Notes under the pieces: model-generated
The model's database searches: none
The model's input: only the letters and a program-made list of their open reading frames with translations
What the model was told of the DNA's origin: nothing
From: Thermoleophilaceae bacterium
Lineage (GTDB): Bacteria; Actinomycetota; Thermoleophilia; Solirubrobacterales; Thermoleophilaceae
Assembly (NCBI GenBank): GCA_030448005.1
Contig: JAUJNT010000005.1
Location: 143,885-207,884, forward strand
DNA: 64,000 nt
Direction: 5' to 3'
In this document: piece after piece, positions 48,321 through 58,000 of the stretch
Numbering within the stretch: position 1 is the stretch's first letter
How the letters are laid out: each line of letters starts with the position of its first letter
Translations under genes and position numbers: made by a program

Positions 48321-50162
48321 ATGCGCCTACGAATCGCGGAGTCATCGAATGACCGTGCCGCCGAGCTGTTGTCGGCAGTGGCAGACGAGGCCGTAGCCGC
48401 TGGAGCGGAGGTCACGATCGGCCCATCGACGGCGCCTCAGAGCGCGGAGGAGGTCTGCCTCTTCGTACCGGTTGCCGCCGATGCAGATCCGGTCAACATC
48501 CCCTCCGAGCCGATGCGCTCCGTCGCAATCTGCATCGCTCATCCGGGCACTTCGGCGTTTGACGTCTCGACGCGTGTGGCGGGGAGCGCGGCCCGCGCCG
48601 TCGATCTGACCACGGCGGGCACGCTCGAGCAGCGCCGCCGGGGCGTTCGCGCCGAGCGGTTTCGCCTCGGCTTGGGCGAGAGGTGGCGCATCCCCCAACC
48701 CTCGCTCCCCGCGGACCGCCGATGCGACATTCTATTCGTGGGCCAGCACAGCCCGCGGCGGGAGCGGGTGATCGCCGCCAACGCCTCCGGTCTGGCTGCC
48801 AGCCGGTCCGCGATCCACCTGGGATCGCCGCATTCGGGATCCCCGGCGCCACCCCGGGACGCCGCCCGGGCTGCGCTCTTCGCCGACGCTGCAGTGGTGC
48901 TGGACATTCACCCCTTCCGTCCCCACGGCATCGACTGGACGCTTGCCCTCCAGGCGATCGGAGCCGGCGCTCTGCCCCTGTTCGAGCACGTCTTGGATCC
49001 CAGCCCGCTCGTTCCGCGGGAGCACATGATGGTGGCGAACGGCGACCAGCTCGCCACGATCGCACGCGGGCTCCTCAACGACCCGGAGAGGCTGCGAGAG
49101 ATGTCCCAAGGCGCCCGCAGGCTTGCCTGCGAGGAGCTGCCCATGCGCCCTTCGGTGGAGCGCCTCCTGACGATGGCCGAGGAGATCGCGCGCGGCGCGC
49201 GACGCCGTCGACGGCGAGCCCGGGGCCAGAGCCGGAAGGCGGCGACACCCGTTGTCAGCGCCCCCGAAGAGCCGCCGGCACTCAACGAGGATCTTCGAGC
49301 GCGGAAGCTGGCGGCGCTCGACGTCATCGCGCGGAGGCGCCTGGCGAGGGAGCGTGACCTCGGCGAACGGAACCGCTCGCTCGCAATGCACCGAGCCCAT
49401 GAGAGTCCGGCCTGGGCGCTCGCCCAACCGAACGTCGCCGTGTGCGTCCCCGTCCATGACGATGGAAGCACCGCTGTGCGTGCCCTCGAGAGCGCGATCG
49501 GATGTGCAGGGGTGGACATCGAGCTTCTGGTGCTCGACGACGGGTCGGCGGACGATTCGCTCGACCGCGTCGTGACCTGGCTGGAGCGGCGTCCTCATGT
49601 TGCGGGCAGCGTGATCGCCAGTCCGGTCAACCGCGGCCTCGGCGCGGCCCGGAACGCGATGCTGGCCATGGCACGCGCCCCGTACGCCTTCATGCTCGAC
49701 GCGGACAACCTCGTCTTTCCCAAGGCGCTGCGCCGGCTCGTCGATGCCCTCGAGAAGGATCCCCAGGCGGTGTTCGCCTACGGCTTGCTCGAACGACGCC
49801 GCGGGGGGAGGTCGGTGGGACTGCTGAGTGCCGGGCCGTGGGAGCCGGCGCGCCTGCGTTCGGGCAACTACATCGATGCGATGGCGCTCCTGCGGCGGGA
49901 AGCCGTGCTGGAGATAGGCGGATTCGCTGAGAGTCTGGCGTTGTATGGGTTGGAGGACTTCGACCTGTGGTGCCGGGTCGCAGAGCTGGGCCTACACGCG
50001 CAGCACGTGCCCACCTTCGTAGGGAGATACCACGAGCGGCCCGACTCCATGCTGTCGCTGGCCTCGATTGACGTCAGCGACGCCGTCCGCGAGCTACGCG
50101 AGCGCTACCCGCGCCTGGCCCCCGACATCCCGCCATCGGGCGGTCGATCTAACGCCGCTTGA
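48321..50162 (+). CDS. Two-domain glycosyltransferase: GT-B-like N-terminus + GT2 C-terminus, copy 1
   Basis: 613 residues. The N-terminal ~300 residues resemble the C-terminal half of GT-B/spore-coat CgeB-type enzymes: CDILFVGQHSPRRERVIAAN, VVLDIHPFRPHGIDWTLALQAIGAGALPL, then LVPREHMMVANGDQLA. An Arg-rich linker follows (about 295-370). The GT2 domain (about 372-600) has VAVCVPVHDDGSTAVRALESA, LVLDDGSADDSLDRV, GLGAARNAMLAMARAPYAFMLDADN and GLEDFDLWCRVAE. One chain could thus add two sugars. Paralogue at 52003. The last 14 bp overlap the convergent methyltransferase gene. Confidence 0.82.
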   Translation: MRLRIAESSNDRAAELLSAVADEAVAAGAEVTIGPSTAPQSAEEVCLFVPVAADADPVNIPSEPMRSVAICIAHPGTSAFDVSTRVAGSAARAVDLTTAGTLEQRRRGVRAERFRLGLGERWRIPQPSLPADRRCDILFVGQHSPRRERVIAANASGLAASRSAIHLGSPHSGSPAPPRDAARAALFADAAVVLDIHPFRPHGIDWTLALQAIGAGALPLFEHVLDPSPLVPREHMMVANGDQLATIARGLLNDPERLREMSQGARRLACEELPMRPSVERLLTMAEEIARGARRRRRRARGQSRKAATPVVSAPEEPPALNEDLRARKLAALDVIARRRLARERDLGERNRSLAMHRAHESPAWALAQPNVAVCVPVHDDGSTAVRALESAIGCAGVDIELLVLDDGSADDSLDRVVTWLERRPHVAGSVIASPVNRGLGAARNAMLAMARAPYAFMLDADNLVFPKALRRLVDALEKDPQAVFAYGLLERRRGGRSVGLLSAGPWEPARLRSGNYIDAMALLRREAVLEIGGFAESLALYGLEDFDLWCRVAELGLHAQHVPTFVGRYHERPDSMLSLASIDVSDAVRELRERYPRLAPDIPPSGGRSNAA

Positions 50163-50931
50163 GCGCTCGCAACCGCGCCAAGAGGCGCGACGAGGAGGAG
50201 GTTTCGGCCGTCTCAACGCCACGGTCCGCGCCTTTGACCCCGCGGCCGGCTGCATCGTCCTCGTAGGACTGGCGTACCCGCTGGTAGACCTCGGCGACGC
50301 TGTAGCGGTCGTCCATCACCGCCGGGCGCTCGGCCCGCTCGGCACTGTCGAGCACGACCAGTCCAAGGCCGTTCCATGCCGCGTGGCCGTAGGACGGATG
50401 CTCCCGGACCACCAGGTAGCCCGGCACGAAGTCCCACATGCAGAGGGCGACCTTGGGGTGCGAGGGCAGGTCGAGCGATTCGAGACCGGCTCGCACGTCG
50501 TCGTTGGCGGTGTCGTGAAAGACCAGCACCGTGCGCCGACAGGCGTCGGAGTCCACGATCGCGGACGTGTCGCGGCGGACCCCTTCCCGACTGTGGTCGC
50601 CGTCAATGAGCGCGAAGTCCACGTGACGGCCGGCCGCGGCAAACTCGCCCAGGACCTGCGGGAGCAGTGTCGCCGAGTCCCCGATGTGGAAGGCCGCGTT
50701 CTCGATCTCCTCGGAGAGGGCCGCGACGCCTGGCTCGATGTCGAACGCATGCACCTCGCGGGAGTGAGCGGCGATCCTCCGCAGGCTGCCTCCCTGAGCG
50801 GTACCGGTCTCGATCGCCAGCGTGGGCTGAACCTGCGTCAACAGGCCCTCGAGCGCGAATCGCTCGCCGTAGGTCATCTGCCAGACCGGGTCGCTCATCA
50901 CGGCCAGGTCGAACGCGGACTGATTGGGCAA
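50149..50931 (-). CDS. SAM methyltransferase, CmcI/Methyltransf_24-like, copy 2
   Basis: 260 residues: MTYGERFALEGLLTQVQPTLAIETGTAQGGSLRRIAAHSREVHAFDI, then VDFALIDGDHSREGVRRD and VFHDTANDDVRAGLESL, WDFVPGYLVV. Parallel along its length to the gene at 46978 (for example GxSLRRIAAHS.EVH and DxVPGY). It ends with a Ser-rich stretch and a basic tail RLLARLRALKRR. Shares an operon with the methyltransferase at 50961 (29-nt gap). Confidence 0.82.
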   Translation of the reverse strand: MPNQSAFDLAVMSDPVWQMTYGERFALEGLLTQVQPTLAIETGTAQGGSLRRIAAHSREVHAFDIEPGVAALSEEIENAAFHIGDSATLLPQVLGEFAAAGRHVDFALIDGDHSREGVRRDTSAIVDSDACRRTVLVFHDTANDDVRAGLESLDLPSHPKVALCMWDFVPGYLVVREHPSYGHAAWNGLGLVVLDSAERAERPAVMDDRYSVAEVYQRVRQSYEDDAAGRGVKGADRGVETAETSSSSRLLARLRALKRR

Positions 50932-50960
50932 CTCGTTCCCTTCGCCCAGGCCGGCTTCTA

Positions 50961-51968
50961 TCAGCGGGCGAGCAGCCGCTTGACACGGCGCAGTGGGACG
51001 GTCACACGCCAGCTGAGCGACGAGGTGACCTCAGCCACGCGGTCTGCGTACAGGGCGCGCTCGCTCTCCACCAGATCGACCAGACGTCCCACCTCCTCCT
51101 CGCTTCGACGGAGCTGCACGTGCAGCTCGTCGAGCTCGGCGCCTGTCGTGCGCTGCTCCTCGAAGAGAGCCTTTTGGGCCATGAGCAGGTCCTGCTGCTT
51201 CTGGTAGAGCTCTAGCCAGCGCCGGACCTCAGCCAGACCCGTGGCCACCATGCGCACCGGGATGCTCGGGAGTGGCTGCCGGCTGGCGAGCACGATGGAG
51301 TAGGGCGCGCCGTCGTCCGTTGCGGATACCACCTGCGCCAACTCGGCCCTCGCGATGGGCTCGACCGCGAGCGACGCTCCCACGCCGCCCTCCAGCACGG
51401 CGGAGGCGATCAGATTTTGCTGCTGGCGGACCGCGGTGTACGGGAAGTGCCCCGCCAGGACCTTCTCGAGCTCCTCCGAGTAGAGCCCGGCAACGTTGTT
51501 CGGGCCGCCGGGCACGGAGGCATCCCGGTTCGGCCAAGAGATGGCAAGCACGCCACCGGGCGAGAGCACGCGCGCCAACTCGGTGATCGCTTCCTGTGCA
51601 CGGTCCAAGCGCTCGAGGACCTCGAAGCAGACGATCAGGTCGAAGCTCCCGTCCTCGAATGGCATGTCGTGGATGCCGGCGGTGACGAAGCGCGCTCCCT
51701 CCGCCGCGCCCCCCACCGCTGCCTCCAACACCGCCGCCGCGCTGTCCACCCCGACGGTCTCGACTGCCCCGGACGCGGCGAGGAGGTTGGTCCCGTGTCC
51801 GAGCCCGCAACCCGCATCGAGCACGCGGCGACCCTCCGCGATGCCGGCAGACCACCAGTAACGGGCCAGCTGCTCGGCCTCGATCAGCTCGCCGCGCGTG
51901 GTATCCGGAACGAAGCGCTCTGGCACCTCGTCCATCCGATTCGACACATCGACGTGCACGTCGGGCAA
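50961..51968 (-). CDS. Class I SAM methyltransferase with C-terminal coiled coil and SxSWR tail
   Basis: 335 residues. Methyltransferase domain first: VLDAGCGLGHGTNLLAASG (motif I), VGVDSAAAV, FDLIVCFEVLERLDRAQEAI, LSPGGVLAISWPN. From about residue 245 there is a coiled coil (LYQKQQDLLMAQKALFEEQRTTGAELDELHVQLRRSEEEVGRL), ending in SSLSWRVTVPLRRVKRLLAR. The tail matches that of the stand-alone coil protein at 48015. Divergent from the glycosyltransferase at 52003, with only 34 bp between starts. Confidence 0.82.
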   Translation of the reverse strand: MPDVHVDVSNRMDEVPERFVPDTTRGELIEAEQLARYWWSAGIAEGRRVLDAGCGLGHGTNLLAASGAVETVGVDSAAAVLEAAVGGAAEGARFVTAGIHDMPFEDGSFDLIVCFEVLERLDRAQEAITELARVLSPGGVLAISWPNRDASVPGGPNNVAGLYSEELEKVLAGHFPYTAVRQQQNLIASAVLEGGVGASLAVEPIARAELAQVVSATDDGAPYSIVLASRQPLPSIPVRMVATGLAEVRRWLELYQKQQDLLMAQKALFEEQRTTGAELDELHVQLRRSEEEVGRLVDLVESERALYADRVAEVTSSLSWRVTVPLRRVKRLLAR

Positions 51969-52002
51969 GGTATCTCACCTTTTGCCCTGGGATCATTGCG
52001 CC

Positions 52003-53925
52003 ATGGAGCTGGCTTTTGTCCTGGCGCGCCGCCAGAACCACTTCTTCGTGGAAACGGTTGCCGCGATCCGCGACGAGCTAGATCAGATCGGTGTGTCATC
52101 GAGTGTTCACACCGGGAGCTATCCGACCGAGCGCGACGATCTCATCTACGTCCTGATCCCGCCACACGAATGGTTCAGCCTGGAGGGTTGGCGGGCGCCT
52201 CCCACCACCAACCAGCTCGCCCGGACCATCTTCATCTGCGCGGAGCAGCCCGGAACCACGTTCTTCGAAGACGACGTACGCCTTGGCCCATTGGCGGGCG
52301 GCGTGTTCGATATCAACGCCGGCTCCATTCGGGAGCTCCGGCGACGGGGGGTGCCCGGCGCGCGACCTCTGCGCCTGGGATGGACTCGCACCTGGGCGCA
52401 CGCGCCCGTGGGCCCGGACGGCATGCCCGATCCTCAGGCCGAACGCGACATCGATGTGCTTCACCTCGGGATCTTCAGCGACCGAAGGGCGATCTCGTTG
52501 GCGGCGGGCGCTCGCTGGCTCTCGGAGTGGCGCTGCCATCTGGTTCTCGGCGACCAGGAGGGACCGAACGCGAAGGACAAGGCCAACTTCGCCACCGGCG
52601 ATTCCAAGTGGGATCTCCTGACGCGGTCGAGGCTGCTGCTGAACATCCACGTATCGGAGCGTCCGTACTTCGAGTGGATGCGCGTGGTGCAGGCAATCGG
52701 CTGCGGATGCTCGATCGTCAGTGAGCACTCCGTAGGCGAGGATCCGCTCGTACCCGGCGAGCACTTCCTGTCCGCGCGTTCGGAAGCACTGGGGCTGGTC
52801 GCACACGGGCTCCTCTCGAACGAGGAGCTGCGGGCGCTGATCTCCCGCCGCGCCTACCATTTCCTGCGCACCGAGCTCCCCTTCTCGGCGTCAGTGGCCG
52901 GGCTGGTCGAGATGGCTGAGGAGCTTGCCGCACGACGGCGTCGCGAGGGTCCGCGCAAGCCGCGGCAGCTTCCAGAGCTCGTGGTGCGACCTGTCTCCGA
53001 CAGGGGTGCCCCTGGAGTGCCGACGCGGTACCCGGCCACGACGGCCGACAGCGAGTCCTCCGCGCTGCGCGCTGCGCTAAAGGACGTGCGCCTGGACCTG
53101 CTTCAGCTTGGGCGCGATGTCGCGCGCTTGCGGCGGGAGAGCGCTGCTGGGCGGCCGCTGCCGGCGGTCGAGGTGGATCGAGCCTCAAGCGGGTATGGCC
53201 CCGCCAAGCCTCGGGTCACAGTGGTCACCCCCCTCTACAACCACGAGCACCACATCGAGGCCGCCTTGGACTCGGTTGCGCGAGGGCGCTACCAGGATCT
53301 CGAGTTGGTCGTGGTAGACGACGGGTCGACCGACGGATCGTTGGACGCCGCGCGGCGATTCGTGAAGGCCCACGAGGGTCTGGCAGTCCTGCTTCTGCGT
53401 CATCCCTGGAACCGCGGGCTCGGATCGGCGCGGAATACTGGCCTTGACTTCGCCCGGGGGGAGCTCGCGTTCATGCTCGACGCAGACAACGAGGTCTTTC
53501 CTCGGGGGCTCGCGCGGGTGGTCGAGGCACTCGACGACAAGCCGCACGCGGCGGCCGCCTACGGCATGCTCGGCATGTTCTCGAGTGAGGGGCCCGTGGG
53601 CCTTCGTTCCTACTATCCGTGGGAGCCCGAGCGGTTCAGGGCGGGCAACTTCATCGACGCGATGGCGTTGTGGCGGACGTCGGTGATTCGTGGCCTGGGT
53701 GGCTATACCCGCGACGGCCGCCTACACGGGTGGGAGGATTACGACCTGTGGTGCCGGCTCGCCGAGAGCGGCGGGACCGGCGAGCTGGTCCCGGAGGTGG
53801 TCGCGCGCTACCGGGTATCTCGCACGTCCATGCTGTCCCTCACGAACATCTCGGAGACGAACGCGCTGTCAGTGTTGATCGAACGGTACCCGCGGGTGAT
53901 GGCGGGCGTCGATCCGCCGGCGTAG
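52003..53925 (+). CDS. Two-domain glycosyltransferase: GT-B-like N-terminus + GT2 C-terminus, copy 2
   Basis: 640 residues from ATG 52003. The N-terminal part (about 1-310) has MELAFVLARRQNHFFVETVAAI, then IDVLHLGIFSDRRAISLAAGA, LNIHVSERPYFEWMRVVQAIGCGCSIVSE and LVPGEHFLSAR, the donor half of a CgeB-like GT-B. A coil-like linker follows. The GT2 domain (about 405-635) has PRVTVVTPLYNHEHHIEAALDSV, VVVDDGSTDGSLDAA, GLGSARNTGLDFARGELAFMLDADNEVFP and GWEDYDLWCRLAE. Same architecture as 48321; the two are clear paralogues. Confidence 0.85.
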   Translation: MELAFVLARRQNHFFVETVAAIRDELDQIGVSSSVHTGSYPTERDDLIYVLIPPHEWFSLEGWRAPPTTNQLARTIFICAEQPGTTFFEDDVRLGPLAGGVFDINAGSIRELRRRGVPGARPLRLGWTRTWAHAPVGPDGMPDPQAERDIDVLHLGIFSDRRAISLAAGARWLSEWRCHLVLGDQEGPNAKDKANFATGDSKWDLLTRSRLLLNIHVSERPYFEWMRVVQAIGCGCSIVSEHSVGEDPLVPGEHFLSARSEALGLVAHGLLSNEELRALISRRAYHFLRTELPFSASVAGLVEMAEELAARRRREGPRKPRQLPELVVRPVSDRGAPGVPTRYPATTADSESSALRAALKDVRLDLLQLGRDVARLRRESAAGRPLPAVEVDRASSGYGPAKPRVTVVTPLYNHEHHIEAALDSVARGRYQDLELVVVDDGSTDGSLDAARRFVKAHEGLAVLLLRHPWNRGLGSARNTGLDFARGELAFMLDADNEVFPRGLARVVEALDDKPHAAAAYGMLGMFSSEGPVGLRSYYPWEPERFRAGNFIDAMALWRTSVIRGLGGYTRDGRLHGWEDYDLWCRLAESGGTGELVPEVVARYRVSRTSMLSLTNISETNALSVLIERYPRVMAGVDPPA

Positions 53926-53932
53926 CGCGGAG

Positions 53933-55012
53933 CTAGCGAGCGCGCTTGTATGCGAAGTAGGCGGGCTTGCGCTGGCCCTCGTATGTCATGAGGCCGTCTG
54001 TGAGCCCACGTGGCACTGTGACCGGGTCGTCGAGAAGACCGATCCACCCGAGCCCCGCGATATAGGGCTCCTGGCGCGCGATCCGGTATGCGGCGCTCAA
54101 GAACCGCGCCTGCTGCGTTCGGCTGACGAAGAAATCGAAGGCGTAGTTCGCCCGGTCGGATGAGATCGTGTACTCGGACAGCCAGAGCCGGGGTCCGCGG
54201 TGCCGGAAGGCGCGAGAGGTGCGCCTGTAGGCTCCTCTGACCTCGCTCGCAAAGGTGTCGATGTCGCTCATGTCCCGGGCGCCCGGAGAGCCGCGGTACC
54301 CGCGGAGGCGCAGGTCGGGAAACCGCGGTGAGAACGGGTTGTGCCCGTACCAGTCGAGCGGGGGGCGCTTGCCGTTTGCGAGGCGCATCCAGCGCACGAA
54401 GTCACGGGGTTTGACCGGGCCGAAGCTGAACGTCATGCCCCCGATCACGATGTTCCTTCGGCTGTCCCGCTTGAGGGCTCTGTACGCCGCGTTGAGCAGA
54501 GTGGCGTAGCGCCGCGGCCCGACCGGGCTGTTCGCCGGCAGAGGGCGGAAGACGGCGGCGCGATTGGTCTCACCCCAGACCATCCACAGGTTGACCGACG
54601 GGTATCGTCGGCTCGCCGCCGTCAGGAAGCGGGCGTAATCCGAGTTGTTCGGCGCCCACTGCGGGCCGCGACCACCGTTGGACCAGCGGGGAGAGCCCTT
54701 GACCATGATCGCCACTTTGATCCCGTAGCGGCGCCCTGCCCGGACGGCCGCGTCCACTTGCTTCGGCCAAGTGTACGCCGGATCGTCCGGGTTGGTGGGG
54801 TTCGCCGGACGCGACGGGGCGGCGTCGAGCCACTCCAGCTGTACCTGGAAGACTTGGGCTCCAAGGTCCCTGTAGACGCGGAATGCCGGCGATCCGTCCG
54901 GCATCTCTACCGGCCCCCAGATGGCCTTGACGCTGCGCGCCGACGCCGTCGGCGGCAGGGCGCAAGCCAGCAGCAGGCAGACCACGCCAAGGATGATTGA
55001 AGTCTTTCTCAC
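53933..55012 (-). CDS. Secreted glycoside-hydrolase-like (TIM-barrel) protein, intact copy
   Basis: 359 residues from GTG 55012, preferred over ATG 55051 because the second copy starts with ATG at the matching residue and the signal peptide (RKTSIILGVVCLLLACALPPTASA) then sits at the N-terminus. Barrel-type motifs follow: IKVAIMVKGSPRW, NLWMVWGETNR (E148, position of the acid/base Glu in NEP-type clan A enzymes) and LWLSEYTIS (candidate nucleophile Glu). Likely cleaves or remodels an extracellular polysaccharide, but no GH family is assigned. A broken paralogue lies at 60044. Confidence 0.72.
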   Translation of the reverse strand: MRKTSIILGVVCLLLACALPPTASARSVKAIWGPVEMPDGSPAFRVYRDLGAQVFQVQLEWLDAAPSRPANPTNPDDPAYTWPKQVDAAVRAGRRYGIKVAIMVKGSPRWSNGGRGPQWAPNNSDYARFLTAASRRYPSVNLWMVWGETNRAAVFRPLPANSPVGPRRYATLLNAAYRALKRDSRRNIVIGGMTFSFGPVKPRDFVRWMRLANGKRPPLDWYGHNPFSPRFPDLRLRGYRGSPGARDMSDIDTFASEVRGAYRRTSRAFRHRGPRLWLSEYTISSDRANYAFDFFVSRTQQARFLSAAYRIARQEPYIAGLGWIGLLDDPVTVPRGLTDGLMTYEGQRKPAYFAYKRAR

Positions 55013-55097
55013 GGTGGTGCCAACAGCCGGGCTGGGGAAAGTTGCGCTCACTCGGTGGAGTGGCGCGGCACTCCTAAGTTATCTGCGGTCGGGTGCC

Positions 55098-58000
55098 TCA
55101 ACGTGGTGGCAACCCAAACGCCTCGCGCGGATCGCGCGCCACCTTCTTGAGGCCCTCGTCGCGCGGGTTGAGCCTCGACGCTCGACGGTAGGCCTTGCTG
55201 GCTTGAGCCAGGTCGCCTCGTCTAACCGCCAGGTCTCCAAGCAGGCCCCAGGTCACGAAATCGTGGGGCTCGCGCCGCGCGGCCTCGAGTAGTGACGCTC
55301 GGGCGCGGGGGTAGTCGTTCACTCGTGCGTAGGCCGACGCCCGGGCGTAGTAGGCCTGGAGTGATTCATCGTTCAGGGCCAGCGATTCTCCCGCCTTTTC
55401 AACCGCTGCCTTGGGATCCTCTTGTACGAGATCCTGGGCGTCTGCGCGGTACTTGTCGGCCAGAGTGGCCCGACCGACCAGCACCGCGCCGGCCAGCACC
55501 ACGAGAGCGCAGGCGCCGATGACGGCCAGCCGCAGCGGCGAGCGCTCGTTCCCGGCGAGAGCGCGCGTCCATGGCGCCACGAGCACCGCCGCGCCGCATA
55601 GTGCGATTCCGGTTACTCCCGGGATCAGGTGTAGCCAGTCGACGCTCGTGTGCACGGCCCAGACCAGAAACATGCCGCCGGCCGCAACGGTCAGACCGAG
55701 GTCGAGCCGGCTGTCCCGCGCGGCACGCACGCGGCGCGCGAAGCCGGCAAGGATCCCGCCCACAAAGAGGAGGAGCCCGAATCCGCCGACCAGGCCCAGT
55801 TCTCCGAGCGTCTGAAGCGGCAGGCTGTGCGCTTGGCGCACGTCCTCCAGAGTGCGACGCTCCAGGAAATAGGTGCGATCGTAGTTACCCGCGCCGACGC
55901 CCTCGACCGGGTTGTCGGCGAACTGATTCACGGCCACCCGCCAGTAGTCATACCGGTTGCCGCCCCCCGAGGTGAAGCGAGTGCTCGTCTCTGCCGACGC
56001 GTCGGGATCGAGGTTCTGGAAAGCCCGAGCCTGATCTCGCACCTTGCCGATGGGATCGCCGACCGCCACGACGCCACCGATCAAGATCACGGCCGCAATC
56101 CCAGCCAGTGCGACCCCCGAGGCCATGCCGAGCTCACGCGGCCGGGTCTCAGCTGCGCGTGCACAGACCCGCCGTGCAAGAGCCCACACCACCCCGGTGA
56201 GCAGGACCGTGCCCAGCAGTGCCACCACCGCGGTCCGGATGCTGGCTGGATCCGGAGCACCGGAACCAGAGGTGCTGTCATACACGTCCAGCAGGGGGCC
56301 CGCGGCAACGGCAACTCCGGCGGCGATCGCTATCAACACCCACAACCGCCCGTGCCGGCCCGGTAGGAGGGCCACGAGCACGACCGCGCTGACGATGACC
56401 GCCGGCAGGACCGCGCGGGTCTGGCAGAGCAACGTGAGCCCCACGAGCAGGGTTGCCATCCCCACCGCTGCTCCGGACAGGGCGTGCGAGCGCGCTCGTT
56501 CGGCGAGCGCGACGAGCGGCCACAGCGCCAAGAGCAGGTAGCCCGCCTGACCGTTGACGTAGCCGAGCGGTTCGAAGAGCCGTTGCTGCAGGAAGAGATC
56601 CTCAGCACCGGGGGACAGCAGCCGCACACACAGGTAAAGGCCGAAGACCGCGACGGCTACGGTGGCCGCACCCACCAGCAGCACGCCCAAGCGGTCGTCA
56701 CGAAGCAGAAGGACCAGCACCGCGAAGAGTGCCGCATAGAGCAACCACCGGTTGGCTTCGATCAACGCCTGGTCGGCCGATTCCGCCCAACCGATGGACA
56801 GCAGCGACCAGAGCCAGAGGAAGACGAGTCCCCCAACCGCGATGAGGGCTGAAGCCCGGGGCGCCGCCGGCCGGGCGATGACGAGCCCCAGCAGTGCTGC
56901 CAGCACGAACAGGGCTACCGGGCCCCATACGGACAGGCGATAGAAGCCGAAGAACGCCGGGCTCAATCCGCAGATTGCGGGAATGAAGACGATGACGGCC
57001 CCCTCGACGAGGCTGGGCGAGCGCCGACCCCCCGGGCGGCCCGGGTCACCGACGGGCCTCGCCGGCCCGGGCTCACCGACCGGCGGTGCCGCGTTTGTCC
57101 GGTCGGGTGCCCACGAACGCGTCTCGAGCACCACCACCGCGGCGGTGGCGACCACGAACCAGATCGCCCACGCGGAGACGATCGAGCCCTGCCCCAGTTC
57201 GATCACGCCGATCGCCAAGGCGCCCAGCAGGGCCTGGATCGTTCCAAGCGTGAGAGCCACCGTTCGCGCCGAGCCCAGCCGCGTGGCCAGCCGATGCGTC
57301 ATGTGGTCGCGCCCGCCCATGAGCAGCGGCACAGCGGCGCGCCGGCGGGAGATCATCACGAGCGCGGTGTCCACCACAGGTAGACCCGCGAGGATCAGCG
57401 CCGCCAACACCCCGGGCAGGCCGATGCCGCCGCCGTTCGGCAGCGCCATGATCGTGGCGGCCACCACGAACCCCACCGGTAAGCTTCCGCCGTCGCCGAG
57501 GAAGATCCGTGCCGGGCCCGCGAGGTTGTACGGGAGAAACCCGGCGCAGGCCCCTGACATGCAGATGCACAGGATGGCCAGCTCCACGTCACCCTGGATC
57601 CACGCGAGGATCCCGGTGGCCATAGCCGTCACGGTGCCGACGGTGGCGGCGGCGCCGTCCATGTTGTCCATCAGGTTGAAGGCGTTCAGAAGGCCAACCA
57701 CCCACAGGTTCGTGATCAGCAGATCGAGCGCACCCGACTCGAAGAGCGACCATCCGAGACCTGTGGCCCACAGCACGGTGGCCGCGCCGAACTCAACCGC
57801 GAGTCGCAGTGCCGGCGAGAGATTGAGCTTGTCGTCGACCGTGCCCAGGCACCAGATTCCGAACGTGCAGATGACGATGGGCGACAGGCGAGACACCTCC
57901 CCTCCGAGCGTCACACCGGCCAGCAGGAATGCGGTCACCACCGCCGCGCCGCCGAGGTACGGCGTCGGGGAGCTATGGCCCTTGTAGCCGAATGGCCGGT

